Assembly (NCBI GenBank): GCA_015345905.1
Contig: JADDTR010000002.1
Span: 1,364,001-1,428,000, forward strand
Origin: Aotearoamyces nothofagi
Taxonomy: Eukaryota > Ascomycota > Leotiomycetes > Leotiales > Tympanidaceae
Length of the DNA stretch: 64,000 bases
Direction of reading: 5' to 3'
This document shows, in pieces, positions 36,804 to 48,604 of the stretch (position 1 is the stretch's first letter; every line of letters starts with the position of its first letter). The position numbers were made by a program, and so were the translations under genes. Below the pieces are notes generated by a model. It did no database searches. It worked only from the letters and a program-made list of their open reading frames with translations, and was not told where the DNA came from.

Positions 36804-38814
36804 ATGGACGCTACGTACTGGATGGATGCTATACCGCTGGAGGATGCAATCTACGGCGACTTGGATGGACCCCGCGATGCTCCACAGTATCCCATTCTCC
36901 CACAACAAATGGAACCCGTGCAAGATGACCAGTACACCGGCCAGCAGCCGGGGACTTCCAGTGCCAACAGGCCCATTGTCCCCGCCGCCTGCGTCGCTTG
37001 CCGGACCAAGCATCTGAAGTGCGACGGCTCCAAGCCCTGTTCCAGGTGCAACACTCATGGCCTTGACTGTAGCTATGTCAGATCGCGACGAGGATACAAA
37101 GGACCGCGAAAGGCTAATAAACCGGCAGCTGCGCCGGGTGGTAAGTAGAGACTTTCTGCTCTTTGGAATCCTACTAATCCATTATCAGCGTCAAGTTTAG
37201 CTGCTTCGTGCCCACTTTCTGCGTTTGACTATCCTGGACCCCCCGAGAACCTCATTACGCCCTCAACAGCCATGGAAACTCCAGCAAGTATCGTTGATGC
37301 CAAGGGAGATATCTCACTGGTGATAGACGTGCCTTTAAACGGAAACAGTATTCTCGGAGCGTCAGGTTCTTTCCCAGGAACTCCGACTACCAGTGTCAGA
37401 GATCGATGTCTGGAGGCCTTCTTCCATTATGCCAACGCAGCACATCCATTTGTACTTCCTAAACGTGAGCTGCAGAACTTGCTCAAGACTAAGCCGATGC
37501 CTCACTTGGATGCGGCAATGCGATATCTTGGATCCTACTACGTACCATCTGCGCAGAGCAGTGTGCTGGCTCAGGAAGTTACTGATTCCTTCTCCCTCCC
37601 GGAATGCGCAAGGGATGGATTTACTGTGCAGGCAAAACTACTTTTTACAATTGGTTTGGATGGGAATAACGAACAAGCCAAAGCTCTAGAGACCTTGAGA
37701 CAAGCCCAAGACCTCGCACTAGAAATAGGAATGCACCAGCGAGATTTTGCAACAATGAACGGCGAAGGATCATCCGTCTTGGAAGAGAGCTGGCGAAGAA
37801 CGTGGTGGGAGATGTATGTGGTTGATGGAATGATTGCTGGTGTACACCAGAAGAGTTCTTTCCGACTCAATCAGATTTCTATAGGAGTCTGTCTACCCTG
37901 CGAAGAACAAGACTATGCGGCAGGGGTGAGTTATGATATTTTTCCTCAATTACAAGATTCCAAGGCTAACTTTATAGCAAATTCCTCCACCGCACACAAT
38001 GGAAGAGTATGATGACGAGGCTTTCGCCGGCGAAGACGTAACGTTCTCATCTTTTGCATACCGTATCGCCGCTATTCGGAATATTGGAAGAGTATTGGGG
38101 CTTCAACAGGTTGTATTTGCTGACGACCCAGTCATTGACAAAACTGACGCCCACATCGTCAACTGGGGCTTACATCTGCCTCCGTCGAAGAAACTCGGCA
38201 TTGATGGAGATGGACAGGTAGATGAAATGCTCTTCCAGGCACAAATGATCACCAATGCGTAAGCCCCCCGCTCATCTCTATTTACACACATCTAGTACTG
38301 ACGCCTCTGCAGGGCTACCGTTATGCTGCATAGACAACATTCACAACTCGATACTTCAGTAGTACGAGATGTCACGTCCTGTGCACCACATCGTCCAGTC
38401 GCTGGGGGTCAAATGTACAATGTGCACGCCGCCAAGATCATTGCCGCCGCCGAGAATATCAGCAAGCTCATCACACTGCCTGTACCACTTATAAAGCACA
38501 CTCACTTTTTCACCTGTGTCATCACCCTCGCATCAATCGTTCACCTTTCATGCTGGGCTGCACTTATGCCCCTGGGTCAAGATGAGAACCTCAAGCAGCA
38601 AATTCGCTTGAATACCGGAGCATTGAAGACTATCTCAGATGTTTGGCCTTCGGCACATAAGGTCCAGCATCAAATTAAGGGCGTGGCACAAGAGGTATTT
38701 GCTTCTAGAAAACTGGCTGCTGAGGACGGTTTCTGGAACACTTTCACGAATGAGGAAATTATGCAGAGTATGATTGAGGATGAGGTCATCATCGAAGGTT
38801 TTTCACTCGCATAA
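36804..38814 (+). CDS. Zn2Cys6 transcription factor
   Basis: Four exons: 36804-37140, 37189-37925, 37978-38258 and 38313-38814; 618 residues. The binuclear zinc cluster has Cys at 63, 66, 73, 79, 82 and 89 (spacing 2-6-5-2-6), followed by a basic linker RSRRGYKGPRKANK. The middle domain (about 175-470) carries fungal-specific factor motifs such as RCLEAFFHYANAAHPFVL, LDAAMRYLGSYYV, EESWRRTWWEMYVVDGM and a C-terminal regulatory region. Introns are 47-54 nt with CTAAC/CTGAC-like branch sites. The start at 36804 is preferred over an in-frame start further upstream because of the acidic fungal-like N-terminus that follows. It sits beside a second regulator and the amine-oxidase block; which genes it controls is unknown. 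Confidence 0.93.
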
Positions 38815-39315
38815 ATGAGGAACTATATAGCGATAGAGAGTATGGCATATAGTGGACGATATAAGAAAGGCGTTGGAAATTTGGGTATGTGGACATGACT
38901 ATTTGGACTATTTGGTGTTGGTCTCGTACTATTAGGGAGGCTTCATCTACAAAACCTCCCCTTGCTTTTCAGAATCGACGCTCATTATTTGCCAGTCAGT
39001 GATATTTCCTATACGGCTCGCTTGCTAGAAATAGAAATGCCAATTTTCGCTTGCGTGTTTCATCCATCCATGCAAGCTTCAGTCACGTGAAACAGTGCAC
39101 TCTTATCTATTAGTGTCATTGCCAACGGGGTTAGTAAAGGCGTATCCTGAACAGCCCCCGAGGTCAGATCACCATAATCCACAAACCACAACACACAGTT
39201 CTATTCCAGACCTATATCTCTATGATACCTTTACCGACATAGCAGGATGATGTGTCGGCGGACGCGGCCGCTCCATTTTCGTTGATAACTTTCCGTTAGA
39301 TCGTCCACAGCTACA
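38815..39315. other. Spacer between the two regulators
   Basis: About 500 bp containing the 3' end of the first factor gene and the promoter of the second. A TCACGTGA palindrome lies near 39083. No gene is seen. Confidence 0.5.
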
Positions 39316-41556
39316 ATGTCTACTTCTGGGGATACCCGAAATGCGGGGGATAGCATGACGTCTCCGTCGATTAAGAAGCAAAAGCTATTGGCCTGTAAGC
39401 GCTGTCGACATCGCAAGCAGAAGTGTACGGATGTAAGGCCCTGTGAAAACTGTACCAAGTCCGGCAACGAATGCGTGCCGTCAGACTCGGTGGGAGCAGC
39501 ATCCTCCAAGTCCGCAAGTCTAGATTCAAATTATATCCAATTGCTTGAGCAGAGAATTGCCCAGCTGGAAGGAATCATCCCACAAGAAAGTCTCGACCTT
39601 CTTGCTGCTTCTTTGAAAGATGGCAGTACGCAGCCATCCCCAGCTTCGCGCGGCCTTGACGATGCGAGACCCAATGAACAAAATATCCAGCTCTCTCCGG
39701 ACTCTAGTCAGGGACAGCAACAGCTCCTAAACAGTCCACTAGTAGCCAGAAACACAACAGGACCTCGGGAGCCTCGTGGTGCAGGCTATCTGGAAAGGTC
39801 TGATGTGCTGGGCACAGGACTGCTTGCAACCTACGTGAACATCCATGACGGAGAGTGCTTAGGGCTTGAAAGTTTGCTGCAACCCCTCAATGGCAACAGC
39901 TTTATGGCCAGCAACTTGATTGATAGACGACTTGATGAGCTCAATCTTGGATTGGAATTAGAAGACGCCTTGATCCAATCTTATTTTGACATGGCGCATA
40001 GCCAGTACCCGTTCTTGTATAAGCCGCAAGTCCTTGCCTGGGTAGATGAATGGAGGTCACACCGTAGCGACGATTTGATACAGCCCGAGGTCATGTGGAA
40101 GGGGTTCTTTCTCAACATGATGTTCGCTGTTGCCTTATCAATGGCAAAACCTCCGACCAACGGACTCCACACTTCGCAGACGTTTTATACATATGCCATT
40201 GAGAAGTATCTACCTGCCGTATTTTCTCAGCCAGATAGGATAGTCCATGCACAGGCATATCTATTGCTCGCCATGCACGCACTTCATTCGCCTTCAACTG
40301 AAAAGATCATTGCAATTTCTTCTTCCGCGATGCGATATTGCGTTATGGCACAGCTGCATCTCGCAGAAACAGAGGCCAGCTGTCACGATCCTGCAACCAT
40401 TATCGCTACCCAAATTCGTCGTCGAGTGTTCTGGTGTGCATACGCCTTGGATAGGGCAGTAGGTAGCTCCTACGACACCCCATTTTCTATCCCCGACGAC
40501 AACATCACCGTCCGGCAATTTGCCAACATTGATGACGATGATCTGCTCGAAGCAGCTGCAACAGTTGGCCCTGGATCCGAGTTACTTGACTCTATCGGAT
40601 ATACAAATGTCTCCTCAGCACTTCACATCATTCGTTGCAGACAAATCGAGTCAGATATTCAGAATATTACGCTACGCAATGACTTTGTTGCCGACTCTGA
40701 CTCTTGGCAATCAGGCATTCTGTTGAAACTCAATGTGTGGGCCTCTCAATGCAAGGATTCTTCTCGTTCAACCTTGAAAGGTTATGTAAGCGTCCGCTGG
40801 CTCGCGATGATCTACCACTATAACCTGGTGACGCTGTACCGTCCCACAAGAACTACGGTGACTGGCCTGGCCGGTGATTGGTCAGTCCAAGCCTGTACCC
40901 AAGCACTACTTATGTTCCGCAAATTCCAAATGGGACGTGAAATAGCTCAGCCATGGCTTGGTCTCGTGACTCAATTTCAAATTGGGGTACAATTGCTGTA
41001 TTGCTTCTGGGGAACACCAGTAGCGTTCAGAAGGGAATCATACCTATCACCCGAGGTACCAGATGCTGTACGCGCCTGCTCTAATACACTCGCCATTCTT
41101 GCCGAACGCTGGGCCAAGGCAGATTGTCTCCGAGATGTATTTGAGATCCTCGCTCGAGAAATCCCTACGGGGGAACACTCACCGATTCCGCGACGGATAA
41201 GCCGCGAAGGTGCCGAAACTATAATCTCGAATTTACCACAGACCAGGGATATCATTGTCCATCGCGCAGTCCTGCATATGGTGGAAGAGATGGCAACGGA
41301 GGAGTTCCCCAGTCACCCCGAAGTGGCCTTTCAGAATACTGCCCAAGAGACGCCAGCGGGGTTAGATTGGACAGCGAGCGCCTTCACTGGCGACCATCAA
41401 AACTCATCCCATTTACCCGCTTTCCTGGATAGTACGTACCTCCAAATGTATCCGCATGCTTTGTCTACCACGAATGTCGGCGCAGTAGACCCGATCATGC
41501 AAGATAACCATAGCGGGCTACAATATCAATTGGATGTTTCATACAACCATTTTTGA
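39316..41556 (+). CDS. Zn2Cys6 transcription factor with fungal-specific regulatory domain
   Basis: A single exon encoding 746 residues. The zinc cluster has Cys at 27, 30, 37, 43, 46 and 53 (2-6-5-2-6), followed by a short coiled coil (YIQLLEQRIAQLEGI, about 73-87) for dimerisation. The fungal-specific domain spans about 215-500, with SYFDMAHSQYPFLYKPQVLAW, YLLLAMHALHSPS and RRRVFWCAYALDRAVGSSYD. The architecture is Gal4-like: N-terminal DNA binding, central regulatory domain, C-terminal tail. It lies tail-to-tail with the copper amine oxidase gene, only 90 bp apart, and may be the pathway regulator of the amine-oxidase/permease block, which is inferred from position only. Confidence 0.93.
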   Translation: MSTSGDTRNAGDSMTSPSIKKQKLLACKRCRHRKQKCTDVRPCENCTKSGNECVPSDSVGAASSKSASLDSNYIQLLEQRIAQLEGIIPQESLDLLAASLKDGSTQPSPASRGLDDARPNEQNIQLSPDSSQGQQQLLNSPLVARNTTGPREPRGAGYLERSDVLGTGLLATYVNIHDGECLGLESLLQPLNGNSFMASNLIDRRLDELNLGLELEDALIQSYFDMAHSQYPFLYKPQVLAWVDEWRSHRSDDLIQPEVMWKGFFLNMMFAVALSMAKPPTNGLHTSQTFYTYAIEKYLPAVFSQPDRIVHAQAYLLLAMHALHSPSTEKIIAISSSAMRYCVMAQLHLAETEASCHDPATIIATQIRRRVFWCAYALDRAVGSSYDTPFSIPDDNITVRQFANIDDDDLLEAAATVGPGSELLDSIGYTNVSSALHIIRCRQIESDIQNITLRNDFVADSDSWQSGILLKLNVWASQCKDSSRSTLKGYVSVRWLAMIYHYNLVTLYRPTRTTVTGLAGDWSVQACTQALLMFRKFQMGREIAQPWLGLVTQFQIGVQLLYCFWGTPVAFRRESYLSPEVPDAVRACSNTLAILAERWAKADCLRDVFEILAREIPTGEHSPIPRRISREGAETIISNLPQTRDIIVHRAVLHMVEEMATEEFPSHPEVAFQNTAQETPAGLDWTASAFTGDHQNSSHLPAFLDSTYLQMYPHALSTTNVGAVDPIMQDNHSGLQYQLDVSYNHF

Positions 41557-41646
41557 GCTCACTGGAGGAATAAAATGCTGGCATTTCTATACTACTGGCT
41601 GTTGCCATAATCATCTAAACGGCCTCTATATCTATATCGGCCCTCA

Positions 41647-43778
41647 TCACAACTTTGTATCCCTGCTTTCGCAGCACTTGTCTGCATTGGCGGCAGTCAA
41701 GGTCTCATCCTGAATAAGCACACTTCTATTGGTTCTCTGCGTGCTCTGCGGCACATCTAGAGCCGGGTTCTGCTCAAAGAAGCCACTGGGCTTCAAACTA
41801 ACTGTCATGGTATCACAGGGCATGACGGGGTAGTCTTCTGGTCGAGGATTATGGGTTAAGCTGATAGAGTGCCATAATACGATATCAGAATCTTCGGTCT
41901 TGTCCTTACGATCCGCCCACGCTTTTAGATCGCCCTTCCTTAAGATTGATGCGTCGATATCTATATCGTCTGGCAATGACTGGTACGTGTAATCTCCAGC
42001 CGCATATAACTCGCCATCGCGATGTGCCGTCACCCAGTACGGATGGAAAGCATACTTGGCTCTCTTCCCATGCCAAGATTCAGGATGGGCGAGAAGCATC
42101 TGCTTGACCGGGCTATGGATGGCGTATGCAACGGGGTTGCCAGATGCTTTGTTAATGACTGATGGATTTATGATCTTATGGGTTCGGAAGCCGGCGAAAT
42201 CTGAATATCCCGATGTTGATAATTGCTTCTTCTCAGTGACATATCCGACTCCATTAGGATTAATTTCGTCAAACGGCATAACTACTGAGTCTTCCTCGAT
42301 AACAGTGTTTCCATCTCCATCAATTGTTGGGTCGACACGTAAACAAAAGACATGTTGATGGTACGGGGCCATTACGCCCTCATTGACGTTTGTCCCCCAT
42401 GGAACTTTCACTCCGGGATCTATCGGAGCAGTGGAAAGGATCCCTGTAGCTTGAATCTTGTAATGCAGACCGGCTGCTTGATCAAAGTGCCAGAGGAAAA
42501 TGTATTCGTAGTTCCCGACAGTGATGATAGACTGGAGGACAAGGACGCGGGAACGAACTATTGAAACTTCTCCGGTACTGGTGTTTGTATGCTTCCATCC
42601 AATACCATCATCGATTTCGTGCATACACACGGAATTGGGCTTTTCAACTGGATTTCCGTTAGAGTCACTGATAACGAATGAAAAATACTATAATACCACA
42701 ATTAGCACTAGATTTAGTTTTTCATATAGCCTAAGAAGTAACTTACCTTGATCAGTCCAAGACAGTCACATCCTAAAGCCAAGTTGTTTGCTGTAACACC
42801 TGCACCAATATCTCCTACATCAAATACAGACTTTCGCGAATACGGAGTCCTCGGGTCTCCATATGGCACAAACATTTCGCTAAGGCTTAGACGGTGGAAC
42901 AACTCTCTTCCATCATAAGTAACATCGTGGATAACCATGCCTTCACGCCAGTTGAAGCCCAGCCTGAATCGCCACTTCTGCCAGGTGATGACATGGCCAT
43001 CGATTCCAAAGGAAGCGCCTTGCGGCTGCTGTATAAACAGAGGCTTAAGATCTGTCCGCTTCGGTGCAGTCTGCAGGTCATGATGCCATTCTTTGGGAGC
43101 ATGATGGACATATTCATGGTCGGTATTGACCTCGATACCTGACCCAGTAGGCAGTGGTACGATATCAACAAGCTCCTTGGTAAGGTAATCGAAAATGGGC
43201 GAAAATGGAATCGGGTTGTCGTAATGATTGGAGCCGGGGTGGGCGCTCTTGATGTAGAGATAGCACTATCGAGTGATCAGAGAGTCTTCTAGCAATGAAG
43301 AGGCTGGAGTCTTTACCTGTACTAGACGAGTGCGCTGGTCTTTGTTATCCCTTCCGTAGGGCCATGTATCGCAGACGACAGTGTGCGTGTCCGGGACTTT
43401 GAACCGCTTGATCCACTCCAGGACCTTGGGATGCGCCAGACATGCGTCTCTCATCTCCACAATCTCGTCGATATCTGCCTGTGCATGGTATCGCGAGTCC
43501 AGTTTCTCGACGGCGTCTACCTTCTTGCTATCCAAGTCCACTGTGGCAACGAAGAGGTCTGCCGTTCCGCGGTGGTAGTAGAGCGAGGAGACGCGGCGAG
43601 CGAGCGGCACTACCTTGGAGCCATTTCTCTCGGCGATGAGATAGGGCCGCAGTTGTTTCTTGGGCGGCTCGATGAGAGCGATGTTCTTGAAATGGAGGCT
43701 CTTATCGGGCGTGTACTCCTTAAGAAGCTTCGACACCGTCACTATCTCGGTAGCCGTCAGGGGGTCGAGTGGGTGCAT
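41647..43778 (-). CDS. Copper amine oxidase (TPQ-dependent primary amine oxidase)
   Basis: Three exons (minus): 43778-43317, 43265-42747 and 42687-41647; 673 residues, normal for the family. The enzyme oxidises primary amines to aldehydes with release of ammonia and hydrogen peroxide. The cofactor tyrosine is Tyr387 in VGNYEYI, to be self-processed to topaquinone. The catalytic base is Asp303 in FDVGDIGAG, and the copper ligands are His437 and His439 (YHQHVF) plus His606 (LTHNPRPEDYP). The spacing matches known enzymes. No signal peptide is present; the C-terminus CCESRDTKL is not a clear PTS1 (KL-ending but lacking the Ser/Ala-Lys/Arg-Leu form), so peroxisomal location is open. The gene is divergent from an amino-acid permease, consistent with nitrogen scavenging. 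Confidence 0.96.
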
Positions 43779-44609
43779 GGCGGATACGAGTATAAGAAGT
43801 ATTTCTGGCAATTGCTAACGGGCATAAGCTTTATTCTTCCGCAACACGATCACCGTAGTCTATAGATCCACGGCTGAAGAAGACGAGATGTGCACGTACT
43901 TATAGAACAGCTATCCGGGCTGAAGTCACAAAGCTGGAGTGTCCTTATCAGATATCGCAGATCGCCATGTCAGACTAAGACTCCCCGCGACGGGTCCATC
44001 GTCGCTGCCAATTGGCGTTAACGGCGGTCGCACGAAGCTGTGCTGTCGGACTGGGAGGCCGACTCTCAGCCTTGCCTGCTTGCCGCTCCGGCGGTGCGTC
44101 TGATTGGTTGTCGGACTGCGTCGGGCGCGGACATCTCGTCGGAGAGCAGAGGCCGATGGCAAGGCTCCACAATCTAGATACCTGAGGGAGGAGGCACTCA
44201 CCTCTCTGGGACCTGGCGTGCCTGGCTCCCATTGCAACGACGCCGGTGCTCGTGGTCCCCATTGTCCTTCTCTCTCTGGATTTTGTGGTAGAGAGGTAGA
44301 CGTTTATATATATATATCTTCGTCGTCGTCGTCCGCCTGGTGCTGTGCTTTTATCTCTGGATGAGCACCCCAGCCCTTCGATCTTGTCGGGACGTGTGCT
44401 GCTCCCCCTCTGCCGCAAACCCTACCGCACCTTACGGCTCGTCAGCTCAACCTCAAGGGTCCCGGTATATGGAGGTTGGCGTGCAGCATGCACGAATCAT
44501 GGTGTCGAATGCATATAAACGCAGGAGTGACCACACATTTTGCTTTCTTCTCTGATTGTCTGCTTTCGTAACGCCATATATATTTGTTAGTATACCTGGC
44601 TTCTCTAAC
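43779..44609. promoter_or_regulatory. Divergent promoter of amine oxidase and amino-acid permease
   Basis: An 831-bp space between opposite starts. Two matches to the AreA/Nit2 GATA consensus HGATAR are present: TTATCA at 43945-43950 (TGATAA on the minus strand) and TTATCT at 44351-44356 (AGATAA). A TATAAA at 44514-44519 lies 91 bp before the permease ATG. A TATATATATATAT run sits near 44306. The sites fit nitrogen-metabolite control of both genes but are short matches. Confidence 0.45.
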
Positions 44610-46369
44610 ATGGAGAAGACAGAGCCACAAGTCTCTAAAGATGACATTCCCCAAGACACCAGCAATGTCGAGTTTAGCGTTCGCAATGGCATCATTGATG
44701 ATGGGGTTCGGCGCGTTCTCAAGTCGCGGCATCTACAAATGATCGCGCTTGGTGGTGTTATCGGACCAGGTGCCTTCTATGCAACCGGTTACGCCTTGCG
44801 GTATTCTGGTCCTGTCGGGTCCTTGATTGGATATATAATCATTGGCGTTGATGTATTTTTTGTTACGCAATCTCTCGGGGAAATGTCTACTCTCTTCCCA
44901 TCAACGGGATCTTTCAACGAGTTTGCTGGGCGATTCGTTGATCCTGCCCTATCTTTTGCTCTGGGGTGGAACTACTGGTATATGTGGGTATGTATCACTA
45001 TACTCCAAGAATGTTACGCATGAAGCCGACTATCTCAAGGTTACTATCTTGGCGAATGAATACAACGGAGCTGCCATTATCTTGACCTACTGGACGACAG
45101 CTCTTCCAAACTACGCATGGATTTTGATCTGCTGGGCTTTCTTTACTTGCACATCTCTCCTGGGAGTGCTCGTTTATGGAGAAATGGAATTTTGGCTTGC
45201 AACTTTCAAGTTTATTGCAACTATCGCGTTATACTTTGTGGCCATGTAAGTATGGGTCTATGAGATGACTACGAATAATCTAATAGCGAGTAGTCTAATT
45301 GACACGGGAGCTATTGGCGGAAAGTATATTGGATTCTCATACTGGAAAGACCCTGGACCATTCGCAAATGGCATCAACGGATTTGGTAAGGTCTTGATTC
45401 TTGCCGCCGTCATGTACTCGGGTACAGAAGCTGTTGCTATCACAGCCGGAGAATCGCGAAACCCAAAGAGAGATATACCAAAAGCACTTAGGCAGACCTT
45501 CTGGCGTATTGTCATCGTCTATGTTGGTATGGTCTTTTTCACAGGTCTTATAGTCCCATCTGACTCCGATGAGCTCCTGAGTGCATCGTCAAAGTCTGCC
45601 TCTTCGCCTTTCACCATCGCACTTGTCAAGGCTGGCTGGGGCGGAGCAGGAAACTTGATCAACGCCATCATTGTCGTGACACTTCTTTCATCCATAAACT
45701 CTGCAATATATATCTCCAGTCGTTGTATCTGTGCCCAAGCAAGAGCCGGGCGCGCCCCTGCCTTTCTCGCGAAGACAACAACCCGTTTTGTTGTAGGCGT
45801 CCCTGTGAACGCCATCCTTTTTACCAACCTCTTTGGCCTCATTGCCCTTCTCAACATCTCCACAAAGGCAGGCGAGGTGTTCAACTACCTATTGGATATC
45901 TCCGGCTCAGCAGCATTCATTGCCTGGGCATTCATCGGTCTCACGCACGTTCGGATGCGCAAGGCAATGTCAGCGCAAGGGATGTCTGTTCAGGCTCTTC
46001 CCTTCCGATCAATCGGCTATCCCTATCTCCCATGGACCCTCTTTGCCGCGAATATCTTCCTGGTGCTCATCTCCGGATATACGACACTTTTGACGCCATT
46101 TGCGCTTAGAGATTTTATCTTCTCGTATCTGGTCATACCGGTCTTCATTAGCCTGTACGTAGGGTGGAAACTCTATCATAGTAAGTATTTTTATTCTTGC
46201 TATTTATGTCGTTATCTTGATCTGCTGCTGACCCTATACGTCAGAAACAAAATGGGTGAAGCCTGTCGAAGCTGATCTTGTGACTGGACGTCGGAACTGG
46301 CTTAACGTTGATGACAGGAATGTTCAGGCAACTCTATATAGCAAGGCGAAGAATATCATCGTCGGCTAA
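44610..46369 (+). CDS. Amino-acid permease (yeast-type APC family)
   Basis: Four exons: 44610-44987, 45040-45245, 45294-46180 and 46245-46369; 531 residues. Twelve membrane segments are expected. Family motifs include LKSRHLQMIALGGVIGPGAF, SLGEMSTLFPSTGSFNEFAG, FALGWNYWYMWVTILANEYN across intron 1, IGFSYWKDPGPF, AITAGESRNPKRDIPKALRQ and the C-terminal HKTKWVKPVEADLVTGR across intron 3. Introns are 48-64 nt. It should import amino acids or related amines with protons at the plasma membrane. It is divergent from the copper amine oxidase, which suggests that its substrate may be an amine or amino acid feeding that route. Exact substrate cannot be read from sequence. Confidence 0.95.
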
Positions 46370-46645
46370 TTTGGCAGCTGAGCGACATGGCGCGTAGGAT
46401 CGAAAATGGTTGACTAAATTCATGAATTAATGATACCAAGTTTTGATTTCCTTTCTTTTGGGGGGTGGTAAAGGGTTCTGGGACAGTCTCTAGAACTTCA
46501 AACTTCAAATGGTTAGAAATGAATAGAATCTCCCTGATGATTATTGGCGATAGGGCTCCTTTAACTACAGTCTAGGCGATGATATTCCACCATCCCTTTC
46601 CACCCCTGCTCTCTATATCCTTTTATTCTATCAAAAAAGCATCTT

Positions 46646-47821
46646 CTACCTTTTATAGTGATAAAATCCTTCCCCAGTCTTAATACCAAGCTTTCCCTTG
46701 TCGATCATGTCGTCTAACAACTTCCTTGGCTCGATCGGGAGCCCAGGCCTGTGTTCTGCATAATGCTCTTCTATATCCTTGACGACATCGAGTCCGACAA
46801 TATCCATCTGTTCAAACGGGCCTACTGGAGTCTTAAGAATGTCCTTGTATATGGCATCAATCTCAGGGGGGCTTGCTACTCCTTCTGCTGCTACTAATAG
46901 AGCCTCACGTTTTATCGCCGACCATATCCTACTGCACATAAATAAGGAGTCAAGACAGGTGATAGTATCAGAGTATCAGACCTGTTGTAGATATATCCAT
47001 TCGAGTTCTTCCTCACGTGGAAGGGCAAGAATCCATGATCTCTGCACTCTTTCATTAGAAGAGGCACGATTTCAGGGGCTGTCTCTGGCGTTGGCATGAG
47101 TTCGATGGCTGTTCCAATCGCGCAGAACATCAGTGACAGCCTACGTCTGTACTTCATGAAAGGTAAAGTATATCAAACCTGCTGTTTCCGGCGGCCAATC
47201 TAAACAATGATAAGCATGGAGGCAAGATTTATGGTTTCTCGGGGCTCTCTCACAAGAATGCAGGCTCACACAGCGTCGCGCATTCTTAAGCACCAAGCCC
47301 TCGATAATCTCTGTGATAGTATAAGTGCTCGAGTTGCTCGCCAGGATCGTCTCTGAATCGGCCAACTCGTCCAATTCGGTGAGAACTGATCGCTTCAGCT
47401 TGAGCGAGTCCGGCACGCACTGTTCTGTTCAGTTTTCTAGATCACGTGGATGCTCCCTTGCAGAGAAGGACTACCTCGATAACAAGCCATGTATCATCCA
47501 GCACGTCTCTCATGTGCTCATTAGAGAACGTCTGTATGTGGCCCCGTTTGTGCCCGGGAGCCTCTTGGGGGCCGGACCGCCATTGAGCAATGTCCACAGC
47601 GGCTTGCTGGAGTTGAGCAGCGGAGCGGTCTGTCAGGTTTACAGGACCGCCGCAACTAGACCACTATTGTCGCTGTTAGCTAGCTGGCTTACTAGCAGGA
47701 TTCGGTCAGATATGACAGAGTTGGTGCAGACCATGTATGCTAGACGTCGGCCCTGGCTTCCGGCGCCGATAATTGCGACGGGCCGGCTGCGGAGTGTGTC
47801 TTTTGCAAGAGCTGGCTCCAT
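46646..47821 (-). CDS. 3-hydroxyacyl-CoA dehydrogenase family protein
   Basis: Six exons (minus): 47821-47732, 47663-47475, 47419-47254, 47199-47179, 47108-46982 and 46928-46646; 291 residues. The Rossmann motif is AIIGAGSQGRR (about 17-27). After intron 1 comes WSSCGGPVNLTDRS; ILASNSSTYTITEI and VSLHSYWPPET hold the catalytic His and Glu region; NRIWSAIKREALLVAAEGVA and the helical domain complete the fold. Family members oxidise 3-hydroxyacyl-CoA or related hydroxy acids with NAD. Exon 4 is 21 nt. Two donors are GTCTGC and GTCTGA instead of GTRNGT, yet the flanking protein motifs require them. No PTS1 is visible (ending FYHYKR). It is convergent with the permease and may act on carbon skeletons released by amine breakdown. 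Confidence 0.88.
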
Positions 47822-47968
47822 GGTCCCGGTGAGTACAGCGAAGTTGCTGTTTAGGGATCTTTTTTCGGTTTTATATTTCCCGTCGTTGACAGGAATTCGG
47901 AAGGGATGATGTCGTCGACGAATGTGGAGCTGAGTCTGGGGTCCTGAATTAGCGGGGATCGAAGAGCC

Positions 47969-48223
47969 CGAGGCTAAGTCCAAATTTGAAGGCACAACTG
48001 TGAACACCAAACATGTACAAGTACATGTTTTGAAAGAAAAATACCACTAGGAAACGACAGGGGAAATTTCTGAAACTTTAATAAGAGATTTAGAAGAAGC
48101 AGTTCTGTCTCTGTACCAATTTGAGAAAATTCAATCAAAGCTTGCTGTCGTGAAACGACGGTTTCAATACCGTGTTTTATTGAAAGTTGCCAAAGTGTGG
48201 CTTCAATTTTGAATTTAGCCTCG
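47969..48223 (+). mobile_element. MITE-like element with terminal inverted repeats, full copy
   Basis: About 255 bp bounded by inverted repeats: the left end begins CGAGGCTAAGTCCAAATTTG and the right end, read inward, begins CGAGGCTAAATTCAAAATTG, with about 25 bp similar. No transposase is encoded. A short palindrome ACATGTAC-AA-GTACATGT lies at 48011-48028. No clear target-site duplication can be seen next to the ends. Two partial relatives lie at 27534-27733 and 29262-29351, so this is a dispersed family rather than a chance palindrome. The class of the source transposon is unknown. Confidence 0.7.
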
Positions 48224-48604
48224 GCCGATACTTGTAAACTCAAATTTAACATCTCTTCTATTTCCTCCCACCACAAGAGCTCGCGTAGAACCGGATCTAC
48301 GATGTAATGATCTGGCTATATTATAATCTACATTACTGTCCTACTACTTTACGGCGGGTGTACTTCATCTCGTGGTTCACAATCGGTTTCCCGCAGAAGA
48401 TGAGTTCTAGCTTCCCGAGACAAAAATCAACTTTGAAGGAGATGTATAAGGGTCATGCTCTGTACACAGCTCTTTATCTTGGACTGTTATACTTACTAAT
48501 ACGATGAGACTGGGAAGAGTGCCTGAGCCTCCCATGCATGTAATTGTCCTTCATGCTGTGACATGCTTCATCGAAGTCTTCAGCTGGTGTGTGACTCCGT
48601 GGTC

